A program made the position numbers and the translations under genes. DNA of 64,000 nucleotides from assembly GCF_020966775.1 (NCBI RefSeq), contig NZ_JAJKFV010000002.1, positions 186,001 to 250,000 of the forward strand, written 5' to 3'. Each line of letters opens with the position of its first letter. The stretch's first letter is position 1. The notes under the pieces are model-generated. The model made no database searches and was not told the DNA's origin. It saw only the letters and a program-made list of their open reading frames with translations. The DNA comes from Rhodopirellula halodulae (GTDB lineage: Bacteria; Planctomycetota; Planctomycetia; Pirellulales; Pirellulaceae). Below, one piece after another: positions 43,258 to 51,400 of the stretch.

Positions 43258-45926
43258 CAGCGTCCACCTCGTTCGCGAGAGCGATCACGCGTGCTGGTGC
43301 TTCGGCGACTGGATGTCGTCGTGCTGGCACCCAGCACTTGTTGCAGGACTTCTCCCATGACTTCGTCGCTGCTGGGGATGATCACCTCGACCGCTTGTTC
43401 ACCACGCGAATCGATGGTCTGCACCAACTCCTCCACTTCCGCGAACAACTGAGGCGGGGCGGTGATGATCAGTGAATTGCTGGCCTCGTGGACAGCGACC
43501 GTCATCTTCGGCTCGAGATCACGCGCGGCTTGCGACGCGGACTTCTTCGGCGGGTTCTTGGAATTGTTTCGATTGTCGCCGTTGCGAGCCGCTTCACGTC
43601 CATCGGCATCGTTTCCACCGCCACCCGGTGCCGCGTTGGAATTGCCCTCGGCCATTCGTCCGGCGTATGCCTCTTCGATAGCTTTCGCGACGTCCACCGC
43701 CCGCGTGTGTTGCAACTCAATCACATGCGAGGTTCCATACGTTTGAACCGTCGTGATGCTGCGATCTTTATCGATGATCTTCAAATAATTCTCGATCAGA
43801 TCCACGTCATCGGACGTGCCTTGTGCGATCAAACGATTCAGCCGTGAATCCGAAACGATGGTGATCGACCCGAACAGCAACGTCATCGTGCCGTCGCGTG
43901 TTGTCAAAAAGCTGCCTAGGTAGCCGCCGGACGAAACCGAAGAGATGGTTCCATTGACCAGCGTGCCCGCCTCGCCTTCGCGAGCCGCCTCGCCACCTTC
44001 CAGCAACTCGGCCAACATCCGCAACGCGTCATCTGGTCGGATGTGCTGCAAGTAAAACGCGATCGGCGGTGAAGCCGATGTTTGCATGGTGGTGCCCAGC
44101 GATCGGAGGTGCTGCTCGAACTGGTCCAACGCGTCGGTGTCTTCCGACTGGATGATCAATCCTTGCGAAGTGATCTGGCAAGTGATGGGCTCCGATCGAG
44201 TCCGAGTCACTGTCGTCAACAATCGTGCTTCGGTTGGCTCATCGGTCAGACGCCGCTCCGCTAACGTGTGGGTCGCTCCGTTTGGCTCAGGATCGGAACT
44301 CTCCGTCGCGGCGAAGTTCTCACCGGTGTCCGACGATTCGGTGGTCTCTCCGTTGGGCACGCGTTCTAACAAGTCCGGCGTGCTGGAATCGCTGCCGGGG
44401 TAGAGCAGAACTGGATTGCCCGATTGCCAAAACTTCGCGCCCGTCTCCAACAAACGTTCCGCGTTCTTCCCCTTAAACGGTAACACGCGAAGCTGACCAG
44501 CCTCTTGGGACGATCCGTTGGCTTCCAATCCCTGGACAATCGCTTTGATCTGTTCGATGCGATGACGCTTACCACGCACGAACAACCGACGATTACCCGG
44601 ATCCGCATCGACGCGTGGTGTGTCGGGGTCGATTTCATCGGGATCTGCATACTCGTCCGGCAAATCCAGCATTTGGTCGATCAAGCTGATCGCGTAAGCC
44701 GGATCCACATTGTTCAACTGGATGACCTCGAACTCGTCGTCGGCAGCCTGAAGCTGTTGAACCGTTTGGCTGATTTCCTTCTGTGTTTCAGCGGATGCCA
44801 AAGCCACAATCGTTCCGGCATCGTCATCCATCGACAAACGAACGGTCTTTCCTGACAACAACGTTTGCAACACGTTGTAGACCGTCCGAACGTTGCCACC
44901 GGGAACCAAATACGACTGGAGCTCCATCGGCTCGTTCGCTGTTGTCTTGGCCGAGTCCGGCTGATCAACCGCTTTCACCAAACCTTCAAGCAATTTCACC
45001 TTGTCCTTGATTCCAGTGACAAAGATGCTGGAACCGCCCAGATCGGCCGAAAGACTGACATCGATTCCGATCATCTCATCGGTCGCCAAACCCAAGTGAG
45101 GCCGAGCCACGGTCAGCACGTCTTCCGCCTTCACATGCTGAAGCTGGAATGATTGAACCACGGTGCCGTTGTCCATCTCGTCCGCTTTGAACGCCGATAA
45201 AACACGTTGCACGCTCTGAAGATTCGCGACGGAATCCGTGATGATCAACTGGTTGGTTTTGTTGAGCACCGTCGGTGTTGTCATCAGGTTCAACGCTGAC
45301 AATTCTTGGACCGCATCTTCCGCGTCAATTTCGCCCAATGAGAAGATGCACTTCACAACGTCATGCGACTGCTTCTCACTCAGACGATCCGCCTCAACGA
45401 ACTCGGCCAAGGTTTCCAGTTGCTGAATCCCTCGCGGATCGGTCAGGTCAATCACTGACAACAATCGGCCGCTTCGCACCAAGGTGAAGCCTTCGGGGAT
45501 CAGAAACAAATTGACCCGATCGATGGCTTCCGGAATCGTGAACTCGCTTTTGTCCGTGTAGGTGAAACTTCCCGATGGAACGTCACCCACGTGCAGTGCC
45601 AAATCGGCCTCGTCGGCCAGCCACTGAATCACGTCTCGCCATGGCACACCGTTGAAGGAAAAGCGAAGCGTCGGATCGGCTGGAACACTTTGTTCGACGG
45701 CGAGTGATTCATTCACCAACACATTCGGTGCTGGATCGGTGGCGGGTGTTGGCGTTTCCTGCGCCCAAACGTTGGCCGAGGAAGCAGCGACTCCAATCAA
45801 AATGCAACTGAGGGCCGTTCGTGCCGCACGCCGCCGGGATGCATTCCGCCGCAGGGGTGATGTTGCGGAAACGGAGCGTCCTTCCGGAGCGATGGCTCGC
45901 CCTGGGAAACTGTGTGCGCTTTTCAT
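43257..45926 (-). CDS. Exported protein made of repeated secretin N-domains, lacking the secretin pore
   Basis: About 889 residues with a signal helix (ALSCILIGVAASSANVWAQ). The mature part begins with an STN/N0-like domain (LRFSFNGVPWRDVIQWLADEADLALHV) and repeats NolW/N1-type domains: TPTVLNKTNQLIITDSVANL, VQSFQLQHVKAEDVLTVARP, FEVIQLNNVDPAYAISLIDQ, LRVLPFKGKNAERLL, ITCQITSQGLIIQS and HVIELQHTRAVDVAKAIEEA. In type II/III secretion and pilus secretins these domains are followed by a beta-barrel pore domain. Here the protein ends after the last N domain with a short Ser/Arg tail (TSSRRSTSTRDRSRERGGR), so no pore is made. A role as a periplasmic scaffold or in a multi-part secretin is possible. 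Linkers are acidic/Asn-rich. ATG 45926 is chosen; a GTG at 45956 is alternative. Confidence 0.85.
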   Translation of the reverse strand: MKSAHSFPGRAIAPEGRSVSATSPLRRNASRRRAARTALSCILIGVAASSANVWAQETPTPATDPAPNVLVNESLAVEQSVPADPTLRFSFNGVPWRDVIQWLADEADLALHVGDVPSGSFTYTDKSEFTIPEAIDRVNLFLIPEGFTLVRSGRLLSVIDLTDPRGIQQLETLAEFVEADRLSEKQSHDVVKCIFSLGEIDAEDAVQELSALNLMTTPTVLNKTNQLIITDSVANLQSVQRVLSAFKADEMDNGTVVQSFQLQHVKAEDVLTVARPHLGLATDEMIGIDVSLSADLGGSSIFVTGIKDKVKLLEGLVKAVDQPDSAKTTANEPMELQSYLVPGGNVRTVYNVLQTLLSGKTVRLSMDDDAGTIVALASAETQKEISQTVQQLQAADDEFEVIQLNNVDPAYAISLIDQMLDLPDEYADPDEIDPDTPRVDADPGNRRLFVRGKRHRIEQIKAIVQGLEANGSSQEAGQLRVLPFKGKNAERLLETGAKFWQSGNPVLLYPGSDSSTPDLLERVPNGETTESSDTGENFAATESSDPEPNGATHTLAERRLTDEPTEARLLTTVTRTRSEPITCQITSQGLIIQSEDTDALDQFEQHLRSLGTTMQTSASPPIAFYLQHIRPDDALRMLAELLEGGEAAREGEAGTLVNGTISSVSSGGYLGSFLTTRDGTMTLLFGSITIVSDSRLNRLIAQGTSDDVDLIENYLKIIDKDRSITTVQTYGTSHVIELQHTRAVDVAKAIEEAYAGRMAEGNSNAAPGGGGNDADGREAARNGDNRNNSKNPPKKSASQAARDLEPKMTVAVHEASNSLIITAPPQLFAEVEELVQTIDSRGEQAVEVIIPSSDEVMGEVLQQVLGASTTTSSRRSTSTRDRSRERGGR

Positions 45927-45942
45927 GGGAGGCAGGGGAGCA

Positions 45943-45961
45943 CCCTGGTGAGTCACCAGGG
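45943..45961. promoter_or_regulatory. 19-base palindrome just upstream of the secretin-N gene
   Basis: CCCTGGTGA at 45943-45951 and TCACCAGGG at 45953-45961 are perfect 9-base inverted repeats around a single central G. It ends 17 bases before the ATG at 45926 on the minus strand. It could be an operator or form a leader hairpin near the ribosome site. Confidence 0.5.
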
Positions 45962-46243
45962 GCTCTTTGTCGGTGGGAGGTGGGAAGCGGCAGCGAACAA
46001 TTAGGATCGAGCCGACCGCAGGTGGGAACTGCTAGGTTAGTGAATTGTTAGTCGAAGTCAATATTTTTCGGGCCTTGATGGCCCTTGGGCGACGCGCAAA
46101 ACCCTGGTTTCAACAACACGTTTCGGCCCGCGCCAGCCCCAAAAAGTGCACGTTTGGCCACCTTTTCGACCCCGGTCGCATTCGACACTGGAGGAGGCTC
46201 CCTGAACACTGCCCAGGAAGCCTGATCATCGACCTCCGCCGCG
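45962..46243. other. Non-coding region upstream of the secretin-N gene
   Basis: This gap between the unknown gene at 46244 and the secretin-N gene holds an AT-rich patch (46061-46070) and a small dyad GGGCC/GGCCC around TTGAT (46070-46085). On the minus strand TTGACT (46061-46056) is a possible -35, but no good -10 follows. No gene seen. Confidence 0.3.
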
Positions 46244-46750
46244 TTAGATTGACTGAATCTGGCGGATCAGATCCAGGATTGCCTGGGCCTGGTCAATCCC
46301 GCCCGCCTGTTTGACGAAATCCGCTGCGGACTGCAGCGCATCAACGCTGACGGTGCCATGCGAGACCGCTGGCCCTGGAGCGGGAGCAGCGTTGGTTGGT
46401 TCCTCCACCTTGGAGCTGACCGAGCGACGGCGTTTTACGGGGCTCGCCTTTTTCGCAGCTTTGCGTTTTTCCTGGGAGCGAACGTTGCCAACGTCTTGAT
46501 ACTTGATGCCGTGTTCTTCCAAGGCGGCAACGATTTCCGTGTTCCGAGCCTCCGGGTGCGCGTGGATGTAGCGACGGATTCGCTCGCTCTTGCTGATGCT
46601 TTCCTCAGCGTGGTTCAGGTCAGCGGCCGACGAGTCGCCATTCTTGCCAGGCTTGGCTTGGCGGTCAGATGAGTTGGAATCGGCCTCGTTTGCTTGGGAT
46701 TCTCCTGCTTGGGGTTCTTCGTTGAGTAGATCGGGCTGAGTTGTATCCAT
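46244..46750 (-). CDS. Acidic-basic protein of unknown function with a possible wH-like segment
   Basis: A 168-residue hypothetical. The first 70 residues are acidic, Asn/Ser/Gln-rich and probably disordered. A central region (SKSERIRRYIHAHPEARNTEIVAALEEHGIKYQDVGNV) looks like a small helix-turn-helix or winged-helix, of the kind that tracks sequences of the form 'one more copy of AAL'. A Lys/Arg patch (EKRKAAKKASPVKRRRS) follows, and a final amphipathic helix (DFVKQAGGIDQAQAILDLI) could oligomerise. This pattern suggests a DNA- or nucleoid-binding protein, but it is inference. ATG 46750 is chosen because the codons before it (from 46792) look unlike a signal. No clear operon partner. Confidence 0.75.
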   Translation of the reverse strand: MDTTQPDLLNEEPQAGESQANEADSNSSDRQAKPGKNGDSSAADLNHAEESISKSERIRRYIHAHPEARNTEIVAALEEHGIKYQDVGNVRSQEKRKAAKKASPVKRRRSVSSKVEEPTNAAPAPGPAVSHGTVSVDALQSAADFVKQAGGIDQAQAILDLIRQIQSI

Positions 46751-46852
46751 GAAGGTTCGATTGGAGGGGACAAAGGCGGGGCAAAACGCCACATTAAAGT
46801 TGCTGACCGCCGAAAGGGAAACAGTTCAGCGACAGACAATTTGTGTGAGGTT

Positions 46853-48304
46853 TCAAATTGCGGGAAAAACCGCAGCCGCGATCACAGTTACCAACAACGC
46901 CGATAAACCAACGGCAGCACTCATCGGCGAGATCGTTCGAAGGGCTTCCTGCTCCGTCATTCCCGTCATCTCCTTGATGATCCAAAACGCACTGTCGGTC
47001 ATCCAAGAAATCGGTTTGCTACCCGCGCCAATGGCCATCGCTAAATAGACCGGGTGAAATGGCAAGTCCCCGCTGAGTGCCAACGACTGCAGGATGCTGG
47101 CGGATGTGATCATCGCAATCGTCGCGGAACCCTGGATGGTTCGAATCGCTGTCGTGACGACAAACGCCAGCGGCAGCAACCACAATCCGGGAAAGCCTTT
47201 GGCCACTGAACCAATCACTTCCGCGATCCCCGCGTGGTACAGCGTCTTTCCCATCGCGCCGCCGGCGGAAGTGATCAAAATGATGGAACCGGCCGATGCG
47301 ATCGCCGCTGAGACCATCGGTCTTCGCTGGTCAACAGGAACCCACCGCATCAAACCGAAGGCAACGACGCACCCCAACCCCAATGCCAAATTCTTGTCCC
47401 CCAATTGAATCAACCATTCGAACCAAGCTGCTTCCGCAGTTGTTTCACTGACGCCGATCGATTTCAGCGTCGATCCCATCGCGATCAAAGCCACCGGCAG
47501 GGCGATTGGAAACAACGCCATCCACAATGGCGGCTTCGTCGCACCCGCCTCCGCGTCGCCCGACACGCTTGCCAAAGTTTGCGTCCCAGATCGCGTTTCT
47601 TTCCCTTCCTCCTCGCGCAACGGTAGATCCACCAACCGATTGATCACCCGCGCCGCGATCAACGCCATCACGCTGGTCACACTGCCGATTCCCAAACCGG
47701 CAATCAGCATGGCCCCCACTTCCACCTCCAAAAAAGCCGCCACTTGCAACGGGCCTGGCGTTGGAGGAATCAACGAGTGCGTGATCGATCCGCCGGCCAG
47801 GATCGCAAGGATAAACAGCACGTAATTCTTCCCGGTTTTCCGTCTCAACGACCGAGCCAACGGAAGCATCAGGTAGAAAACCGTGTCGAAGAATACAGGG
47901 ATGCCCAACACAAACGATGCGGCGGCCATCGCCTCGGGAGCCCGTTGTTCACCAGTCCATCGCAGCATCGTGTCGACGATCCGAGCTGCCGCACCTGATT
48001 GCATCAACAAACCGCCGATCACGCTGGCCAGCGCGATCACGATCCCGATCGAACCCGCCGTCGCACCAAACGCATCCGCCACACGAGACGACGCGGATTG
48101 GGTCACAAATTCCGCCGCTTCTGCTTGGGTGAACTTCCCATCCTCTAAACGCGCATCGGCGAACTGCTGCAACTGACCGGGCGTGGTCAATGTCGCCACC
48201 AGCAACGCCGCTGACAGAAGCGAAAGAAACGGGTGCAACCGAAACGCCAGGATTGAAACCAAAACCAGCGTCACGGCAAGAGCGACCAACCACCAAATCG
48301 TCAA
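46853..48304 (-). CDS. GntP-family gluconate/sugar-acid:H+ symporter
   Basis: A 483-residue inner-membrane transporter with about 12-14 helices. It matches the GntP family: an N-terminal start LVALAVTLVLVSILAFRLHPF, the conserved stretch ASVIGGLLMQSGAAARIVDTML, FVLGIPVFFDTVFYLMLPL, GGSITHSLIPPTPGPLQVA and, near the end, IRTIQGSATIAMITSASI. Family members import gluconate, ketogluconate or other hydroxy-acids. Translation appears to start at TTG 48304, since the first helix follows at once; no ATG is available nearby. Catabolic partners are absent in the immediate neighbourhood; the L-threonate-type dehydrogenase lies 12 kb away. Substrate assignment remains generic. Confidence 0.92.
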   Translation of the reverse strand: MTIWWLVALAVTLVLVSILAFRLHPFLSLLSAALLVATLTTPGQLQQFADARLEDGKFTQAEAAEFVTQSASSRVADAFGATAGSIGIVIALASVIGGLLMQSGAAARIVDTMLRWTGEQRAPEAMAAASFVLGIPVFFDTVFYLMLPLARSLRRKTGKNYVLFILAILAGGSITHSLIPPTPGPLQVAAFLEVEVGAMLIAGLGIGSVTSVMALIAARVINRLVDLPLREEEGKETRSGTQTLASVSGDAEAGATKPPLWMALFPIALPVALIAMGSTLKSIGVSETTAEAAWFEWLIQLGDKNLALGLGCVVAFGLMRWVPVDQRRPMVSAAIASAGSIILITSAGGAMGKTLYHAGIAEVIGSVAKGFPGLWLLPLAFVVTTAIRTIQGSATIAMITSASILQSLALSGDLPFHPVYLAMAIGAGSKPISWMTDSAFWIIKEMTGMTEQEALRTISPMSAAVGLSALLVTVIAAAVFPAI

Positions 48305-48363
48305 AGCTTCATCTCACGGTGTGGGGAGCGAAAGATCACGAGCGAGCAAGATGGTGGCAGAGT

Positions 48364-49128
48364 CTACTCCATAAACCGCCGCCAATGCCCATCGATCAAA
48401 CGTTCCTGCGGGGTGAATCGCGATTTGTAGTTCAGATGCCGGTTTTGCTCGACATACAAACCCAAATACACCCACGTGCGGTGATTTTCCCGCGCCCATT
48501 GAATTTGCTGCAGCACGGCAAATGTCCCCAAGCTGAACTTTGACATGGCGGGATCGAAATGGGTGTAAACTGCGCTAATACTATGTTCCCCCACATCCAT
48601 GATGGAGATCCCAACCAACTCGCCCTGATAGCGGATCTCCAATTCAAATGTCGGCCAACAACTTGTGATCAAAAACGTTTCGTAGTCCTGAGCCGAAATT
48701 TCGCGGCCGTCCGTCAACCCACGCGTGTCCCGGTGCTCGTTGTAAAGTCGCACCCGTTCCGCATCGACTCGCGGTTGTTGCCATGTCCAGCTCAGCTCCC
48801 GTTCCGCTCGTTTCAGCACACGACGAAACGATTTGCTCAGCTCGAACTCTTCGGCTTTCACCCGCGTTGGTTGACAGGCATCGCATTTCGGGCAAGCCGT
48901 GTGGTAGAGGAACTGACTGCTTCGTCGGAATCCAGCGGCCAACAACGCATCAATGTCTTCGCTGTATCGAGGCTGAGTCGGAAAATACAGCGGCATGCGA
49001 GCGGGCTCGCCATCAATGTAGGGACAATCGCTGATCGAGTCCTGCACGAGCACCAACCGAGAACGCACGCTCTCGGCTCGCTTCGGAAATTCATGGCTAG
49101 GATTCTTCATGCAATCCAGCGTACGCAT
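48364..49128 (-). CDS. bpt: Aspartate/glutamate leucyltransferase (Bpt; ATE family)
   Basis: Transfers leucine from Leu-tRNA to N-terminal Asp/Glu of proteins, marking them for the N-degron pathway; cytoplasmic. The 254-residue protein carries the ATE N-terminal cysteines in DCPYIDGEPARMPLYFP (Cys-Pro-Tyr) and the second pair YHTACPKCDACQPTRVKAEEF. The GNAT-like core has SFRRVLKRAERELSW, TFELEIRYQGELVGISIMDVG, SAVYTHFDPAMSKFSLGTFA and WVYLGLYVEQNRHLNYKSRF. Length fits bacterial Bpt rather than eukaryotic ATE1. Two in-frame ATGs (49128 and 49110) are possible starts. It is followed (on the minus strand) by gntP with 59 bases between. Confidence 0.93.
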   Translation of the reverse strand: MRTLDCMKNPSHEFPKRAESVRSRLVLVQDSISDCPYIDGEPARMPLYFPTQPRYSEDIDALLAAGFRRSSQFLYHTACPKCDACQPTRVKAEEFELSKSFRRVLKRAERELSWTWQQPRVDAERVRLYNEHRDTRGLTDGREISAQDYETFLITSCWPTFELEIRYQGELVGISIMDVGEHSISAVYTHFDPAMSKFSLGTFAVLQQIQWARENHRTWVYLGLYVEQNRHLNYKSRFTPQERLIDGHWRRFME

Positions 49129-49165
49129 GAGTCGAAATCAGTTCCAGCGTCCGATCCGTCGCAGT

Positions 49166-49219
49166 TCATCACAGAGCATATTCTCTTCACAGAGCATTCT
49201 TTCTTCACGGAGCATCTTC
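49166..49219. repeat. Three tandem copies of an 18-base repeat across a stop codon
   Basis: The core CACAGAGCAT occurs at 49170-49179 and 49188-49197 and as CACGGAGCAT at 49206-49215, exactly 18 bases apart, with similar T/C-rich flanks. The first copy on the minus strand contains the TGA stop of the DUF1559 gene; the others lie just beyond it. They look like recent local duplication. Confidence 0.65.
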
Positions 49220-50386
49220 TGCTTCGCCACTCCGCGCCGTGCCAAGAGCTCCCCACAACCCGTACGGACTCACGGGCAGCCACGCGTCCGATTCAAGCTG
49301 TGTCGACTCCGATAACGATGACTCATCCTCAGCCACACGAATCACCGGAGGAAGCCCCTCTTCGTGATCGATGGTGTCGGTGACAAACCGCACGGCTCCA
49401 TCGCACATCAGGAAATGAGCGCCGTGCTGATGAAAACTGCCAACGGAAAGAATCGCGTCATCCGTTAATCGCAGCCCCACCGAACAACTCGCGGAATTCG
49501 GTGGCAGAATGGTCGCGACCGCGGAGATCGCCGCGGCCCCGTCCGCCCAACGACCGCCTCTCCCCACGGAAGCCAAAGTCGACTCCTGCGAATAGAAACC
49601 AGGGCGATCGGGGTCCGTTGCAACGCGGCAAGACTCCGGCGACTCAAACATATCAATTGATTGCCCGAGCAAAGTTTGCCCGATCGCATAACGGTCACCG
49701 AGGTCATTCCCGATTTCTGCCATGGCTATCGTGTTGGACAAACCATCTTTGATGTCGCGAAACTTGGTCGTGAATCGCCCCGCGAAGACGCCGCGCACTG
49801 TTCGGGTCGATTCATGATCATCGTTCAGACGATCCACCTGGTCTCCAACACAAAAAGCGTACGACGTCAGCCCGAACGGCTCGGCTGTCGCGGGCGATGC
49901 GGGACACTGAAACGAAGGAACCTGTGTCCGCCACGGTGAATAGGACTTCACCCAAGGCGCGGGCCCCATGGAGGGATAGAACTCGCCTTCGATCGTCGAG
50001 GCTTCCGTGATGTTTTCCCACAGTTCGGCTTGTTCCAAGAAAGGAAGCAACGCAACCAGACCGCTAAGCCGCCGCAAATTGCTTTCCATTTCGTTTCCTT
50101 GCGGCCCTGTTCCACCCTGCATCGCAGGAAGCTGGTTGTAGGACGAATGATAGTTGTGCATCGCCAATCCAAGGTGTTTGAAATTGTTGCTACACCCCAT
50201 CCGCCGCGCGGCTCCACTGGATGTCCTGACCGCGGGCATCAACAACCCAAACAGGATCGCAGCGATCGTCACAACCACCAACAACTCAAGGATGGTGAAT
50301 GCTGCCCGAGAGGGTTCAGCACGGTCTGGTTTCCGTTGCACGCTGCCACGGCATGGAAGTCTGCTTCTTGTCCAATCTGACTTCAT
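49205..50386 (-). CDS. DUF1559 family pseudopilin-like secreted protein
   Basis: A 393-residue protein of the planctomycete DUF1559 family. It has a type IV pilin-like N-methylation leader, AAFTILELLVVVTIAAILFGLLMPAV, preceded by basic residues; here A-F stands where G-F is usual. The body shows GCSNNFKHLGLAMHNYHSSYNQLP and YVFCVGDQ-like sections, and the conserved C-terminal FHQHGAHFLMCDGAVRFVTDTID (H-G-x-x-x-x-D-G). DUF1559 proteins are exported and probably assembled as pseudopilins or surface structures. ATG 50386 has GGAG 8 bases upstream; it lies inside the 3' end of the DUF2306 gene, overlapping 71 bases. The stop falls in the 18-base tandem repeat. Confidence 0.88.
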   Translation of the reverse strand: MKSDWTRSRLPCRGSVQRKPDRAEPSRAAFTILELLVVVTIAAILFGLLMPAVRTSSGAARRMGCSNNFKHLGLAMHNYHSSYNQLPAMQGGTGPQGNEMESNLRRLSGLVALLPFLEQAELWENITEASTIEGEFYPSMGPAPWVKSYSPWRTQVPSFQCPASPATAEPFGLTSYAFCVGDQVDRLNDDHESTRTVRGVFAGRFTTKFRDIKDGLSNTIAMAEIGNDLGDRYAIGQTLLGQSIDMFESPESCRVATDPDRPGFYSQESTLASVGRGGRWADGAAAISAVATILPPNSASCSVGLRLTDDAILSVGSFHQHGAHFLMCDGAVRFVTDTIDHEEGLPPVIRVAEDESSLSESTQLESDAWLPVSPYGLWGALGTARSGEAEDAP

Positions 50387-51065
50387 GGCATTTTCTCCCA
50401 ACCTCGAAAAGAAGCCACGGCACCAACCAACTGGCCCAGGCCAACACACGATGAGCGGCATCGGTTTCGGTGTCCGTCACAATGCACACCCCCACCGCGA
50501 CACGCAACAACAGTGGCGAACACAACAAGATGAAACAACGAGTCGCCCACAATCGATGCCGAGCGATCTTGCCTTTCATGGCAAAAAGTACCGCTGCCAC
50601 CATCGTTCCCGCCGTCGCCAATGACAGCAACGAAAACGCAAGTGAAGCTGACGGACCTGCAATGGCATACTGTGCCATCACCAAACCACTGGGCGCCACC
50701 AACAGCACAACCACAACCGCTTGGACGCGTCCCAATACTCGATGCCATCTAGCGTGACCTGACATCCCAAGACCGCTGAAAACCAGAATCAGCCCAATCA
50801 CCCAAGACGCCGGTGCCGCCACCACATGCGTGTAAAACGCGGACGGATACCATCCGTCAAAGTGGTTGCGATGAGCGGCAAGAAAGACGGACGAGTCAAA
50901 ATCCGCAGGAAAGTAGTGCTGGAATGGCACCACGATTTGAATCAGCACATGAAAACCGAGAACAACGCCCATCCCCATTGCGATCCGCAACAACCAAACC
51001 ATTCGCGTATTGCTCAAACGCGAATGTGGACGAGTTGGGGCTCGGTGATAGGAAACAATGGACAC
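50316..51065 (-). CDS. DUF2306 membrane protein
   Basis: A 249-residue membrane protein with about six helices (WLLRIAMGMGVVLGFHVLIQIV, VVAAPASWVIGLILVFSGLG, VVVVLLVAPSGLVMAQYA, SLLSLATAGTMVAAVLFA, CFILLCSPLLLRVAVGVCI and LAWASWLVPWLLFEVG). The features HARWHRVLGRVQAVV and ARHRLWATRCFILL match DUF2306 (duf2306/'YoaI'-like membrane proteins of unknown function). It starts at GTG 51065. The C-terminal 23 residues (CHEVRLDKKQ...) extend over the start of the DUF1559 gene; if this tail is real the two overlap by 71 bases in different frames. Confidence 0.8.
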   Translation of the reverse strand: MSIVSYHRAPTRPHSRLSNTRMVWLLRIAMGMGVVLGFHVLIQIVVPFQHYFPADFDSSVFLAAHRNHFDGWYPSAFYTHVVAAPASWVIGLILVFSGLGMSGHARWHRVLGRVQAVVVVLLVAPSGLVMAQYAIAGPSASLAFSLLSLATAGTMVAAVLFAMKGKIARHRLWATRCFILLCSPLLLRVAVGVCIVTDTETDAAHRVLAWASWLVPWLLFEVGRKCHEVRLDKKQTSMPWQRATETRPC

Positions 51066-51133
51066 GATCGGTTATCCTCCACACCCGAGTCTAACCGCAT
51101 TGAAATCCGCCCGCCAAATGGATTGCCGCCTTC

Positions 51134-51370
51134 ATGAATCCTTCGGAACCAGCCAACGCGCCAACAACCTCGCTTGGATCGGACAACACAAAGCAAACGA
51201 ACGATTGTCCAGAAATCAACAAGAACTGGAACCAGTGCTCACCGTCCAATGCCACGCAAGGCGTTTGCCCCGTCTGCACAGGACGAACGCTCATCGAAAT
51301 TCGAGGCAAGCTGCAGTGCCAACGCTGTCACGCGATTTGCGAGACCTGCTGCGAAGGCGGCCGGATCTGA
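51134..51370 (+). CDS. Small Cys-rich (zinc ribbon-like) protein
   Basis: A 78-residue protein with a disordered Asn/Ser/Thr-rich first half and a compact Cys cluster: GVCPVCTGRTLIEIRGKLQC then RCHAICETCCEGG. C-x2-C and C-x2-C pairs separated by a short beta stretch make a zinc ribbon likely. Similar mini-proteins ending CEGG are, as I recall, frequent in planctomycete genomes, but no function is known. It is divergent from the DUF2306 gene and ends 30 bases before the convergent sulfatase stop. Ribosome site not clear. Confidence 0.65.
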   Translation: MNPSEPANAPTTSLGSDNTKQTNDCPEINKNWNQCSPSNATQGVCPVCTGRTLIEIRGKLQCQRCHAICETCCEGGRI

Positions 51371-51400
51371 ATCCGACTGTTGCCACGCCTCAGGTTGAGT

